Assembly: GCA_964036275.1 (NCBI GenBank)
Contig: OZ038434.1
Coordinates: forward strand, 4,920,560-4,984,559
Direction of reading: 5' to 3'
Source: Litoditis marina
Lineage: Eukaryota > Nematoda > Chromadorea > Rhabditida > Rhabditidae
DNA: 64,000 nucleotides
Translations under genes and position numbers: made by a program
Notes under the pieces: model-generated
Databases searched by the model: none
Seen by the model: the letters and a program-made list of their open reading frames with translations, nothing else
What the model was told of the DNA's origin: nothing
In this document: positions 18,277 through 30,080 of the stretch, in pieces
Layout: every line of letters starts with the position of its first letter
Numbering within the stretch: the stretch's first letter is position 1

Positions 18277-18714
18277 GGTCTGGAATGAAATGAATCATTT
18301 AAAGAGTGTGAAACAACAAATACAATGAGAAGAAAATGAAAGTAGATATAGAAAACAAATGAAACTAGCGAATGAAGGTGGATTTTTCAAGGTTTGAGCT
18401 AACTTTACCCGATTTAGCTGGCACAACCAATCCATCAGGCGGATGAGATAAAATGATCCTATCTTAGTGACGTGAAACTTTGGTGCACAATTTCACGTGA
18501 GTCATGACTAAAAGTGTTGCAGAATTATCACACGGCAGATATTTCTACTGCGTAAAGTTATAATCCACAGAACTTCTCATGAAGTTCTCTATGAAATTTG
18601 ATCTACGTGGGATTGCAAGTGTATTTTGTGCGTGTTGATTGTCATAGAGGTGAAGTGAGATGTTCGCATGATGGCTTGTCGATCAGAAAATCATCAGCAC
18701 AGAGACAAGTGTCA

Positions 18715-18946
18715 CCGAAGAAGAGTTGAGAGAGAAGAAAGGGAGAGGAGAGAGAGAGCGAAGAGAGATAAAAAGAATATAGAGAGAGGGGAGGGAGATA
18801 GAGAGAGAGCGCCAAGAGAGAGCGAAAGAAAAAAGATATAGAGAGAGGGGAGGGAGATAGAGAGAGTGAAGAGAGAGAAAAAGAAAAAGAGATAGAGATA
18901 GAGAGAGGGAAGAGGTTGTGAGAGAGAGAGAAAAGAAGTGAGACAA
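18715..18946. repeat. GA-rich polypurine tract with internal duplication
   Basis: Nearly pure purine on the plus strand. A ~30 bp block, ATATAGAGAGAGGGGAGGGA plus AGATAG, occurs twice at about 18777 and 18836. Open frames across it on either strand are low-complexity artefacts. Confidence 0.9.
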
Positions 18947-19358
18947 AATAAAGACAAGAGTTAGAAAAAGCTAATACGATGGAAGAGGAAGGTAGTAATG
19001 AGGGATAACAGTCTAGATGTGAGAAAAGGGAGGAAGGTTTTGGAGAGAAAATAAAAACAGAATGAAGAGTGAAAAGACGAACTCAGGCTGGGAAAGAATT
19101 TGGTTGCTTAGAACCAATGACGAAGAACTATATAATTTATCGAGCAGGTGTGGAACAATTGAACAGTTAACAATGGTAGACCGGAAGACCTTATCAGGCT
19201 AGTTAGAAGATAAGGGGGTTACAATGGAATCAAGAATCGATGATCGATCGATAGTTATGGAACGCAGGGGACATTTCACAAGAGGAGGGTACAACGTTTA
19301 TAAAGAGTTCAGAAAACATTGAGACCTCCTGGGGAATATAGCGAGCGAATAGAATAGA

Positions 19359-19364
<6 letters not shown>

Positions 19365-19409
<45 letters not shown>
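19365..19409. repeat. Perfect (AG)n microsatellite
   Basis: About 22 uninterrupted AG units within a longer purine-rich stretch. Confidence 0.95.
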
Positions 19410-19411
<2 letters not shown>

Positions 19412-21702
19412 CGAAAAAGAGATACAGCTAGAAAAAAGAGAGAAGGAGAGAGTTAGAGAGAACATCAATTTATGGTGCGGCATAGATCTTAAGCACATCA
19501 GGAGAGAGTCCAACCAGCGTATAGGATGCAATAAAACGTTAACTAGCAAAAGTAATCGAGTGAGAGAATAGCAAATTGTCTTTCTTTTCTCTATTATCTC
19601 TCGCGCTCTCTCGGTGCCACGTTGTGTCTCGTCTGTCAAAGCTGACAATTACCAATGAAAGCTCATTCGATTTAGTTACAGTGTAAAATAATAGTTAATT
19701 GAATAAAACATAAAAGTGGCACGTTTCGTAGTAAAGTAGAGAAAAGAGAGTGGTAATAATGTGTGTTACAACCACTTGATTTGAAAAAAAGTGAGAAGGA
19801 GTTGTACAATACACTAAATCAATAGAATATCGGCGTTGTGGGTGGCTTGATAGAGCAGAAGATTAGTCATAAAATACGAATCATGACACATTTGAAATCA
19901 AAATATGTCTCGATTCTCTGTGATAGTAGTACTATACTATATTGTACTATACTGTATAGTTAGTACAAAAAGTTTGCCTCTGCTAGCTACTTCACTTTGT
20001 AATCTTTTGCTAATCTTAGTGAGCTAAGGCAGTTCAGTCCTGCCTCTATTATATTTGAGAGGTTAGAAAAGCGCCAGAGATCACGCATGAAAAGAGACGC
20101 AGAGAAAAATATATCTAACCCAATCCTCGATCAATCAATTATAAACCTCTCTATAACGAGAAAGCTTTAAAAGAGAGGTATATACAGCAGTATATTAAAA
20201 ATTTAAGTTTATAAATAATAAACTTCTTATTATCATAAATAGCTTTAGAGTAGCTTAGAATAACAAAACTCTCTCAAAGTGTACTGATACAGTAGTATTT
20301 TAAAAATGTGTACTGTTGGTCAGCTCGAGCGCAAATGTTTGTCTACCAAGTTAGTTGTTTTTGTTTGCACAAGTGTGCTAGACATAACAACAGAAAACAA
20401 CTAGCGAGTGCCTGGTTCAAATCGAAATACCTCGGCCGAACAAAGTCGTAAATGTAATCCTAAATCACGACGGAAAGCCGTCTAAAAAGAGCTGGAGACT
20501 CGGTTAAAGGAACACCACATTAGAGCGGTAAATACTTATGAGTTGTAGTTTGGTCGGTCGTACACAGCTGTATTGAAAATGTTTGATTTTAGATGTAATT
20601 TAGAAAACTACTCATCCTAAACATCCTAAAAGTAATACAAAGTTGTATTCCTCTGAAACGTCTAAAAGTACAACCCTACGTCAAAACAGAATGTTACAGT
20701 GACAATACGTCACGTGTCACCACCGGAAGATTTGAGACTCGAAGCAAAGTGTAAAATAGCTAATTTACTGAAAAAGTGATTTGAAGTTTGATCTGCATAC
20801 AGATAACCATGTACACAGATCAAAATACAAACCAATCATTCTTAGTTACTTAATTTATGTAGTAGAAATACAGCCATTCTTAGTTATGCCCGAAATTGTT
20901 AACAGTTTTGACTTTCTTGTACTGAGCTATCCCTGCCAGCAAAATTAGACATTGTGCAGGTAATTAGGGTAATTAGTACCTAACATGATCTCGAACAACC
21001 TCATGACCGTAGGTGGTGGTTACACCTGTTAATTGGGCTCGAAAATCTGACATGGTACTACTAGAGAATGACATAATATAATACAGATATTAATTCACAT
21101 GGCTTACATGAACAAAAAGTGAATAAACATGTACACATGATTGAAAAGTTATAAAAGGGATAAAAAGGGCAACATTGGTTGGTCTGAGTAAACTCAACGG
21201 TCTATTACAAACCTCAGTCACCTTGACGTGTCGGGCAATTATGAATTGGGAGGTTTTTAATTCGTGCTTCGTTTAATTGTAACACTTGTGAATCAATATC
21301 TATATTATGTTATTTCATTCTCAACTAGCGTTCAATTTACCAGAAACCGAAAAGGTTTGTTCAGAACTATTCAGTTTTTCCTAAATCTTGCAACTTTGTT
21401 TGGCATTGAGCAGGATAGGCGAGGTAGGCAGTATGTGAAGATTACGGAAAACTTGATATGTCAATACAACCTCTTTCCCATTCATTGCAAAGTTTTAATT
21501 ATCTACTCTATTCGGTTTTGTAAAACTATTCTTCTTGAACTTGTTGAACCGAAGTAAAAGTCAATTTCGGGACAAGTGTATAGATTAGGGTGGGTAGCAG
21601 TTCGTTTTGGGACACAATAGAGAGGAGAAGAGGAGGATAATTAAATAATAATGACTCCATACATGCTTAAACAACACCTTGTTGCAACATGACATCGATC
21701 AG
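19410..21702. other. AT-rich sequence without recognised genes
   Basis: It includes a TA-rich imperfect palindrome around 19925-19970 and one TTGTAGTTTGGTC motif at 20543. The 97-codon frame at 21264-21557 has no family signature and no splice context. Confidence 0.4.
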
Positions 21703-22176
21703 CGAAGAAAGAGAGGGAGAGAGGGAGAAACAATAAAAATGGATATACATAGAAAAATTAAAATTATATAGAAAATGAGCGAGAGAAATAGAAAAGAGAG
21801 AGAGAGATATAGATAGAGAGGGAGAGAAAAGAGAGAGAAAAAAAAGAGATGGAAAGAGAGATTAGGAAAAGATAGATAGAGAGAGATCACAGCAACCGTG
21901 GACAACTATGGAAACCGTGATTCTGAATTCTGATATAGTGAAGAGAGAGAGGTAATGTTTATATGGAAGGAGGAAATATGATTTGTCTTCTCAGGGGTTG
22001 AATATGATACACCGTGGGAAAGGTGCCGGCATCCAAGACAAAGATAGGTAGAGAGAAATTGAAGGGGGAAGAAAGAGAAGGGAAAGAGAAGGAGAGTGAG
22101 GGAGAGAAGAGAACATAGAGAGCGATAAAGCTAGAGAGTAAGATAGAGAGAGAAATAGAGAGAGAGATTGAAAACT
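21703..22176. repeat. Two GA-rich polypurine tracts (21703-21886, 22040-22176)
   Basis: Both are interrupted GAGA sequence with A and T punctuation on the plus strand. They are separated by about 150 bp of mixed sequence. The minus-strand Ser/Leu-rich frames here are artefacts of CTCT reading. Confidence 0.85.
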
Positions 22177-22594
22177 GAGTGGAACCGAATAATAAGAAAG
22201 TGGTGAATACATAGTATCAACAGTAGACGAGAGTCTGGGTTCTGAATGATAAGCCCATCCTTTCTCCATCAGGTCAGGAGGGCGTGGTCTAATGTGAACG
22301 AGAACGTGTCACGTGTCAATTGTCACACAAAGTGTCAATTGTCATGGCCGTGGGGCAGAAATGACAATTAAGTACAAGGTGAGAAGTGTGGAGTTATCAC
22401 CCGAATATGACACACAATTAGGCTAATTACTACCTGACATGGGTTGCATGAAACATCACACCAGAGGGCTCGAACGGTGCAAAAAAGGTCGAATAGCTAG
22501 TTGAGGAAATTGAATTACATGCTATACTCTGTTTCACCAATCGATGTCCTTCTACAGTAATCCGTCAAATGTTCAAGAGAGGTTTTTTCCAATG

Positions 22595-23050
22595 AACAAT
22601 ATATTATTATACAGTTCATGTGAATAATGTGGAGAAGGAAAAAGAGAACAATATATTATTTCGGTTTTGAGCTTCCAGAGTTTTTAGTAGTAAACTTACT
22701 AAAGATATCACCAAAATTTGGAAAAAAAATCCAAAATGCCAACATACCAAACATCGAGCTGGAAGTTGGAGCTGATTACTGTGGAGGGTTATATTTGGGT
22801 GAAAACTATAAGTTAGTTGAAGAGAAAAAGTTGATGATGAAAATGTGATATAGTAAAGCAGTTTGTACAGAAAGTACATTGAAATGTAAATGTACAGAAG
22901 AACATTCAGAAAAACGTACTTTTGTACTTTTGTAAAATATTCCATTTGATGAAAAACGATAGAAGATGGATGGTCTCCATAATAAACATACCATTGACTT
23001 GTAATGTGTGCATACAGTTCACGTGAATAATGGGGAGAATGAAAAATATA
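22595..23050. repeat. Short direct duplication ATACAGTTCAyGTGAATAATG
   Basis: The 20-30 bp segment at about 22609-22640 recurs at about 23013-23045, each followed by GGAGAA and AT-rich sequence. It may mark a decayed insertion between the two copies. Confidence 0.4.
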
Positions 23051-23171
23051 CGATTTTTTGTGATCAGAAAACAAAAGGAAAAGTACAAAAGATGAATGGA
23101 TGGTTTTGCGCACGGCCCTACGGCTGGATACGGGTCACTGACAACATTGGCATTCACAAACAGAGAGAACT

Positions 23172-23179
23172 ACTCTCTT

Positions 23180-23228
<49 letters not shown>

Positions 23229-23253
23229 ATCTCTCTGTCTCTCTGTCTCTCTG

Positions 23254-23286
<33 letters not shown>

Positions 23287-23287
23287 G
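23172..23287. repeat. (CT)n tract with CTCTCTGT subrepeats
   Basis: Polypyrimidine on the plus strand, the opposite of most tracts here. It has about five CTCTCTGT units in the middle. The 197-codon frame spanning it is low-complexity. Confidence 0.92.
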
Positions 23288-23509
23288 TCGACCTCTCGAT
23301 CTCTTCTCGGTCCTACCACACAGATGTTTTTCTCCTTTGTTCACTAACAAAAAAGTTTCAAGCACAGATTACAAATATTACTGTAAACATAGTATATAAT
23401 GTGGGTCACATGAATGGTCATTTGTGTGTTTACTTTGTGGCGAATGATAATCTTATATACGTGTTCGAATGGCTCACAAGGGTCAAAGAGATAGATATAA
23501 AAACGGAGG

Positions 23510-23720
23510 TAGGAAGAGAAAAAGAGAAAAGAGAAAGAGAGGAACAAATAGATCGCCACAGAGAAAAGGGTAAGAGAGAGAGAGAGAGGAGTGAGAAATG
23601 ATTGGAAAAACGGGTGAGGTTAGAGAGAAAAGAAAAAGAGGGAATTGAGAGGGAAAGGATGAATAGAGAGAGAGAAAGAGAGAGAATGTAAGATAGAAAG
23701 ATAACTAAAGAGAGATGGAA
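23510..23720. repeat. GA-rich polypurine tract
   Basis: Interrupted GAGA sequence following the CT tract at 23172-23287. The two could pair as a loose inverted repeat. Confidence 0.85.
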
Positions 23721-25554
23721 GAAGAGTATGCAAATGAGGCCATACCTGGTAGTAAGTGGTTGGTGGGCGACGCGAGAACTACAAACAATCATAGTGCACC
23801 CATTCATCCAAGTGTGTGGCTACGGGCGAGTTTTGATGACCAAATCAATGGGTCAGTGGATAAAAGGTCGGATTACAAAAGAATGGGTTGAACGTTCGAG
23901 CCCGGGTCAGGACACTGAACATTCTTACAATCGAAACATTATTATGCCATGTATTTGAGAACCTCAAAATCTCTTAAAACCTTGAATCTTAAAGCCTTAA
24001 ACCTTAAAGCCTTTAACCTTGAGCCTTAAAACCATTCAGGCACGTCAAAATCGTTACATTTGAATACCTACTTGATTTACTTTTGGATATAAAACAACGT
24101 ACTGAAATCAGAAAACATTTTGAAGGTGGCCCGAAATTGTTATTACTATGAGTAGTAAATTGAGGGTTGCAGCTTTAACTACCTAAGGAAGTACTGGGAG
24201 AGAGTATGAAAATGTGAGAGACACAGAGAATGAGAGTGGATCGGAGATCTGCTCGGTTCTATTGTTAGTTTCTTGAACGTTGAGTTTCCCAGATTGGCTC
24301 ACAAATCAAGTCGAGTTAAGTATATACTTTTCAGATCTCTACTAAAACGATGTATGAGAAGTGTTTTTCAGTGATGGAATAATTGCTTTAAACATTGTTA
24401 AAACATTGTAAAACTTCTTGTTCTATGTTTTATATATGCAGGAATAAATAATAATATAGTTAGTTCAATGTGCTTTCCAATGTTTTTTCTAGAATAAAGA
24501 TTGCTCATCATATTAATAGTGATCTATTTGAGTATTAAATTGTACAGAAAAAAAAGAACACGAGAGGAAGAAACACAGAGAAACCAAGTACACGTAGGAG
24601 TGAAAACAACTATCATAAGTATCGTTTCATAGAGAACCTATACCATTCCACGTACAACTGGGTATAAAGTGTGGTGAGGTGAAAGAGAGACAATAGAACT
24701 ATTGGCACCCTCCCCATATAGGGGCGGGGCGGGTGAGAGACTGTGGCCGATCGAGAGACGCAGACACTTTCTTCCGGTAATAGTTACGGTTAATAGAAGG
24801 TCAGCTATTCGCTTTGAGATACGATATGGGGTATCAAAATAGAGAGATAGGCATGCAGATAGTGGGGACAAAGACAAACTTCGCGGGTTACGGTAAGTGG
24901 TATGGGAATTAAATAAACAGAATTAGGTTAACTAAAGTAAAGTTAACTAGAATAAAGTTATTGAGTAAATAAATGAATGAACTGAGGATATTAAATGTTG
25001 TGTATTCAAGTTATTCATTGATTAAGTTTAAAGTTACATTCTCTGCACCTCTCGGGAGAAAATGAGAAAACGTGAAAATTTATGCAAATTCAACGTCAGG
25101 ACACCAACAGATGGAAGATTCATAACCAAGTTTCTCTTCCGAAACTTTGATTCAAACTCCTATGACTGAAAACATGATAGAGTTTCTGGAAACGTTCTCT
25201 CTGGAGCATGATAATTTTATTATAAAACGAAGTTTTCCCTCAAATATGTTTTTTTGTTTTTCTAATGCTGAGAGTCTTTACTCGCTGTCACGTTAACTAT
25301 AGTATCAACTTTCCGGTTGTTTTCAAATTGTTTCTGCATTCGGACAACTTCGATGAACCTTTTCAAAACAGTCAAGAACTTTATTCAAAACAAGTGATTA
25401 TGAAGTTTCATTGTATACTGTAGAAGTCCACGCTGCAATGACGAGGACTATACCTACTTTAAGGTGGTATTTGGAAAGGGCATATGTGGTGTGAAATAGA
25501 AGATTATTCATGAACTGTAGTGTTTTGAGCGAAACGGGGCGGTTGAGTAAATAA
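23721..25554. other. No recognised gene
   Basis: AT-rich sequence with a short CCTTAAA/CTTGAAC repeat cluster at about 23970-24040. No coding exon with family signature was found. Confidence 0.4.
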
Positions 25555-25742
25555 AAGAGAATGACGAATAGTACAAGAGATGAATGGAGAGGTAAGAGAG
25601 AGAAAGAGAGAAAGAAAAAGACAGAGAGAGAATGGAAAGAGAGAGAGAGAGACTCGAGGGAAAGAGAGAAAGAACTGAGATAAGGAGAGAAGAGAACATA
25701 AAAAGAGAGTCAGTGAAAAGAGAAAGAGAGAAAGAGATGTTG
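25555..25742. repeat. GA-rich polypurine tract
   Basis: Interrupted GAGA/GAAAG sequence. Minus-strand frames across it are Ser/Leu low-complexity artefacts. Confidence 0.85.
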
Positions 25743-27455
25743 AATGAGGAAATAAAATTATAGGTATCGGCACAAATAGGTGTGTTCTCAGTGCCTAATA
25801 ATACCTCTTTCTCCACTGTAATTTCCGTTCCCATCCTGCCTATTAGCACGGATACGATTTGACAAATATCACTACTTTCCCACTAAATCTCCCCTCAACA
25901 ACATTTTCAGTGGAACGACATTTGATGAGAAAATTAGTTTTCTGCAGGGGAGGCAAATCAACATCTGACGATGTATTCCCATCGAGTTGTAGTTTGAACT
26001 GCAAACCCTTGCAAGATTGTAGTTTGCAGCAATTTTACAGATCATGTTTCATATTATGAATAAGATCATACTACAAACAAAGCAGATCAGAAAAAACATG
26101 CAAACTTTGTGCCTGCCCTTTCCTGAGCGAACCCTAATACTTCTGCAGAACTGTTTCAGGAAGGGAGACATCATGGTTGAAACAAACGTTATGCCAGAAG
26201 CAAGAAGTTCACAAAAAGGGAATAATCAGGTCACTCATACATTCAATTTTTTATGAACTTCGTTTCGTAACACTGATAAACTTTTAATTATGAAACCAGC
26301 GATCTACAGTTTCTAGAAATTTCGAGATGTATCCGTTTCCGGAGATAACTGCAAAACACTATACTGATTTGAACAGCATAGAAAACGATTATGAATACAT
26401 TGTTAGTCAATCGCACAGTAACGTGGAACATATTAAACACATCAGAACTCAGAAACGTGCAATTACAAAGTGCACAATGCCTCATTAGTATGCTAACTTT
26501 ACGTGACTATTCTAGTATAGTTTCAATATTGATGGTACTGAGGTTCATATTTGTTTCAGAATCAGACGTTGTCTTTCTTCAACATTGGAATATGTTAAAA
26601 ACAGATTAGTTTAAGTCGATAAATATACCAGTGTCAGATGAGTTAACTAAAGCTGATAATTGTTGGTGCACATTTCTGTTTTAATCCTAATCCCCACTCT
26701 TCAAGCATGGTTTTGAATCCATTGACCAATTTCATACTTTTTCCTATTACCTTCAACATTAAACTACATGAAAGTTCAAAAAGTAATGTAAAGAGCTATT
26801 TGTGTAAAATCTCGAGAACACTTTGTAGATTATTGCTATACAATATATATGAATATTAGACCTTCTTGCTCGAAAACACCTCACCAAAATAATTTCGCCA
26901 TATTCACACACAAATAGGCGCGATTGGAATAACAGGAAACTCTGGTCTCAGAAAAGTAGGAAAACATGCAATTATTTTGAATCATTTGCACGCCCAGATT
27001 TACAATCGTATTATTACGATTGAACTAACGTATGAAAAAGGCTTGCAAGTTGGAATATATGAAATTTGCGTTTCTGAAATAATATTTTAACATCTTAGAA
27101 AACCTAGAATTAGAGACCAGGAATATTTTTACGTATAGGGTCTGCGAAAACGCTTTCCATCGAAAAGTTTTGAGAGGGTGGACATATTATTAGAAAAATT
27201 CGTTTTATCACATGCGTGTTGCATTGATTCCATATAAGATGGTTTTGGTCGCACCTCATTGAAAACAAATGCAAACAACAAACATGAATGACACATCGTT
27301 TCAAAAAAGATGGCTTAGCGTATAAGCTGATCATTCAAGAGGGACGTGAAAATCACGTATAGAGATTATTATAGTACAGTTAGATGATTCACGTATTTTG
27401 CACGTCACATCTCACGCATACTTCGATTATAGTGGGTGCCAAATTTATACATATT
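25743..27455. other. No recognised gene; one MITE copy
   Basis: Two TTGTAGTTTG motifs lie at 25988 and 26017, the first followed by its partial complement GAACTGCAAAC. The only mobile element seen is the 130 bp MITE at 26394-26519. Confidence 0.4.
26394..26519 (+). mobile_element. 130 bp terminal-inverted-repeat MITE, copy B
   Basis: Matches the family core (ACTCAGAAACGTGCAATTAC, AAGTGCACAATGCCTCATTAG, TTTACGTGACTATTC) and ends in TCTAGTATA. It is slightly shorter than copy A at its 3' end. Confidence 0.75.
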
Positions 27456-27527
27456 TGTCTCTTGCAGGAATCGAACCTGCGAGCAAATCATTTGTAGCAG
27501 CGCGCTAACCCCTGTGCTATTAGGGCA
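27456..27527 (-). pseudogene. tRNA-derived relic (SINE head or tRNA pseudogene)
   Basis: Read on the minus strand it has a near-consensus pol III A box (TAGCACAGGGGTTAGC) and a perfect B box (GGTTCGATTCC) inside a 5-bp T stem (GCAGG/CCTGC). The anticodon region does not form the normal 5-bp stem and 7-base loop, and the acceptor ends (TGCCCTA / AGAGACA) pair poorly. It is therefore not a working tRNA. It is either a decayed gene or the 5' head of a tRNA-derived SINE; a clear SINE tail was not found. Confidence 0.7.
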
Positions 27528-27678
27528 CATATTCGAGAAGCTTTGGAATCGGAGACTTGTGTGCGTACACAGCGGAAAGTGAGATATACAGTACCCTCCC
27601 GTCTTTCCGTTGGCGACGACTACGAGCATGTTCTAGGACGAAGACTGAACCGTGCGCAGCTCCAAGCGCAGCGCAGAA

Positions 27679-28195
27679 AGTGTTCGTTTTCAGGAGATTG
27701 AATGATGTGATTCCCCCTTCGTCCAGGACTTCTTTCGCATTTCCAATGGTTCACCACACTATATGTTTCAGAATATCAAAAACGTTGTTCAAGTTCATTA
27801 GAAAACCGTACTTTGGTAGTATCCATGCTCCGCTGTCTAAAAACCTCGGCATGTTGTAGTATATTGTTGGGTTTCTTTTCTGAACACGAGGTGGTATTGA
27901 AGGTTTATTTGAGTGGCGACGTTTCGAGATTACGTTTCGAGATCTGAAAACGGCGAATCCGCCAAAACGTCGTCCCTCAAATAAACCATCGACACTACCT
28001 CGAGTACGGTTCAGAAAAGAAACCCAACAACGTTCTTTGGTAGTTTCGCTGGGTACTAAGGGGGTTAGGTTAGGACGGAGAAAGGGAGTGTAGGTTTCTG
28101 CAGTCTATTTTCAGACTATCTATTCTGATACAAGTGTTCCTTCCGAAGACATTAGATGATGTAATTCCCGCGTGGTGCAGGACCTCGTCTTCGCA
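27679..28195. repeat. Pair of diverged ~60 bp direct repeats flanking a foldback
   Basis: 27679-27738 and 28135-28195 share GAxATTxxATGATGT then ATTCCC and GTCCAGGAC/TGCAGGACC blocks. The palindromic element at 27864-28030 lies between them. Translated, both give a short xVIPxxxRTS match, but neither belongs to a convincing gene. Confidence 0.5.
27864..28030. mobile_element. Palindromic (foldback) MITE-like element
   Basis: The left arm TTGTTGGGTTTCTTTTCTGA is matched by TCAGAAAAGAAACCCAACAA at the right end. Pairing continues inward through CGAGGTrGTrTyGA and TTTATTTGAG/CTCAAATAAA to a small GTTTCGAGA-rich centre. Arms are about 75 bp. No target-site duplication was seen. Confidence 0.8.
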
Positions 28196-28689
28196 CCTTC
28201 ACACGAGGTGGGATAATTCCTTCCGTTCCGTGCAATTACCGTGTGCAACTGCGTACGGAACACGCTTCATTGCACTTAGTCTTTGGCAAAAGTTCAATGT
28301 TTCCAAAATAGCACCAGAACACAATACTTAAAATAGACACAAATCGTCGAGAAAGTAGAGTTTTATTGTTCTATTGTACACAAAGTAGTGGGTACGACAA
28401 GTAAAGTTTGTGCAAGTCAAAACTCTGTTATTTCAGCTGGAAGAATTTTAAAAAAAGGTGAAGGCAACATTCATATAAATGCAGTTTGTTAATCAATCAC
28501 ACGTTGTTAGTTCGAAGATGAATTTGGCAGACAATTATGTGTGCGGGTGGTTGCAAATTGGGTGGTCTTGAGAAAGAAGAATTTTGGTGAAACTAAACAT
28601 TAATTGAAGTAAATGCGGAAAGTAAAAGGTATGGAAATATTTAGGAGAGAGGAACTGGAGATCAGAGATGGTTAGGGGGAAACGAAACA
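28196..28689. other. No recognised gene
   Basis: Mixed sequence between the repeat cluster and the next purine tract, without coding or RNA signatures. Confidence 0.4.
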
Positions 28690-28755
28690 GAAAAACCGGC
28701 TGAGAGACATAGAGACATTAGAAGAGAAGAACAAGAGAGAGAGAGAGAGAGTGAA

Positions 28756-28790
<35 letters not shown>

Positions 28791-29255
28791 GAAAGAGAAA
28801 GAGAATGAGACAGAAAAAAAGTAATAGAGAGAGAGAGAGAGGAGAGGGGGGCAGGGAGGGAGAGAGACGAGGAAGAGAGAGGGAGGAAGAGAGATCTGTC
28901 ATATATGATTGTTGCCAATCATGCACCTCGGTCTCGGCTGCCTTCTCAAATTAGGTGATGTCGCCTGGTTGGAGATGAAGTCTGATCTGGTCAGGGGGGA
29001 ACTGAGCTGGCCCCCCGGTAATTGGCTCAATGACGTCATTTGGGACACACACCTGGGGGGAGGTTGATCCGATATAGGAGGAGAGAGAGGTGGAGAGAGA
29101 GACGAGGTAGAAAGAGAGAAAGGGAGAGACGAGGTAGAAAGAGAGAAAGAGAGAGAGAAGAGGGACAGGGAGTGGAGAGACGAGAAAGAGAGAGGGAGGG
29201 GAGGACTGAGCGGGAGGGAGAGGGAAGAAAGAAAGGCGGTGGGGGGAGAGGGAGG
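28690..29255. repeat. Polypurine tracts (28690-28895 and 29072-29255)
   Basis: GAGA-rich on the plus strand. The second tract contains a tandem duplication of GAGACGAGGTAGAAAGAGAG at about 29098 and 29127. Open frames on both strands are compositional artefacts. Confidence 0.88.
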
Positions 29256-29592
29256 GTGCTAGAAGTTGAAAAAAAGAGGTTCACAGTTTACGATAGAACC
29301 ACACATGGAAAAAATGTTCAAAGAGCGGGAGGGTTCATATGAAATTGGTTCAATCCGGAAAAATCTGTGAACACTTTTCATTACATGATCAGACTGGGTG
29401 AGTAAGGTTTTTCGAACGCTACAGTTCGTCAACTATTATTTAAACATCGTTACTACAAGATATTCGACGGTCATAGATTGTGGAGTAGCATTGTGTTTCA
29501 AGTGACCAATATATGAAATAGTTATGGAGAGGGAGACTCCGGGGTAGAACTAATTGGGGCACTAAATAAGAGGGAGAGATCACTAACACAGA

Positions 29593-29600
29593 CGAGAGAG

Positions 29601-29658
<58 letters not shown>

Positions 29659-30074
29659 TGGTGGAGGCAGGATTGCAAAAATCAGGTGAACCAATGAGAG
29701 AAAGAGTGGGACAAGGTGAGAGGAAGTATATCTCTCATTCCATCTTTCTTCCTTGCTCTTACTTCCCTGCTTTCTCTTCTCTTCCATCTCTCTCTCCCTC
29801 TCTCTCCCTCTCTCCCTCTCTCTCTCTCTAAGTTTGTCCAGAGTCGGTATCCCATAGAGATATGTCTCCCGTATACTGTAATCCTCTGTTTGTATTCCTT
29901 ATTACACTCTTTACACTGCTACTTAAACAACGAGGTGCAGAGAGAGAAAGGGTCAATCACATGCACACCCAAAACAACTGAAAATAAACCAATAAGAGAG
30001 AGAGAGAGGGAGAGAGAGAGAGAGAGAGGGAGAGAGAAAAGCAGAGAACGGGATAGAAAGGTAGAGAGACAGGG
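29593..30074. repeat. (GA)n, (CT)n and (GA)n tracts in close succession
   Basis: (GA)n at 29593-29656 is almost perfect. A CT tract follows at about 29770-29829 and a second GA tract at 29993-30074. The first two form an inverted pair capable of a long GA:CT stem. Confidence 0.9.
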
Positions 30075-30080
30075 AAAATT

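Noticed and set aside
23008..23601. 197-codon plus-strand open frame
   Set aside because: Its middle is a (CT)n tract read as Ser/Leu repeats and its end a GA tract read as Arg/Glu; no domain or splice context.
27456..27527. Functional tRNA gene
   Set aside because: Anticodon stem and acceptor stem do not pair; only the pol III boxes and T arm are intact.
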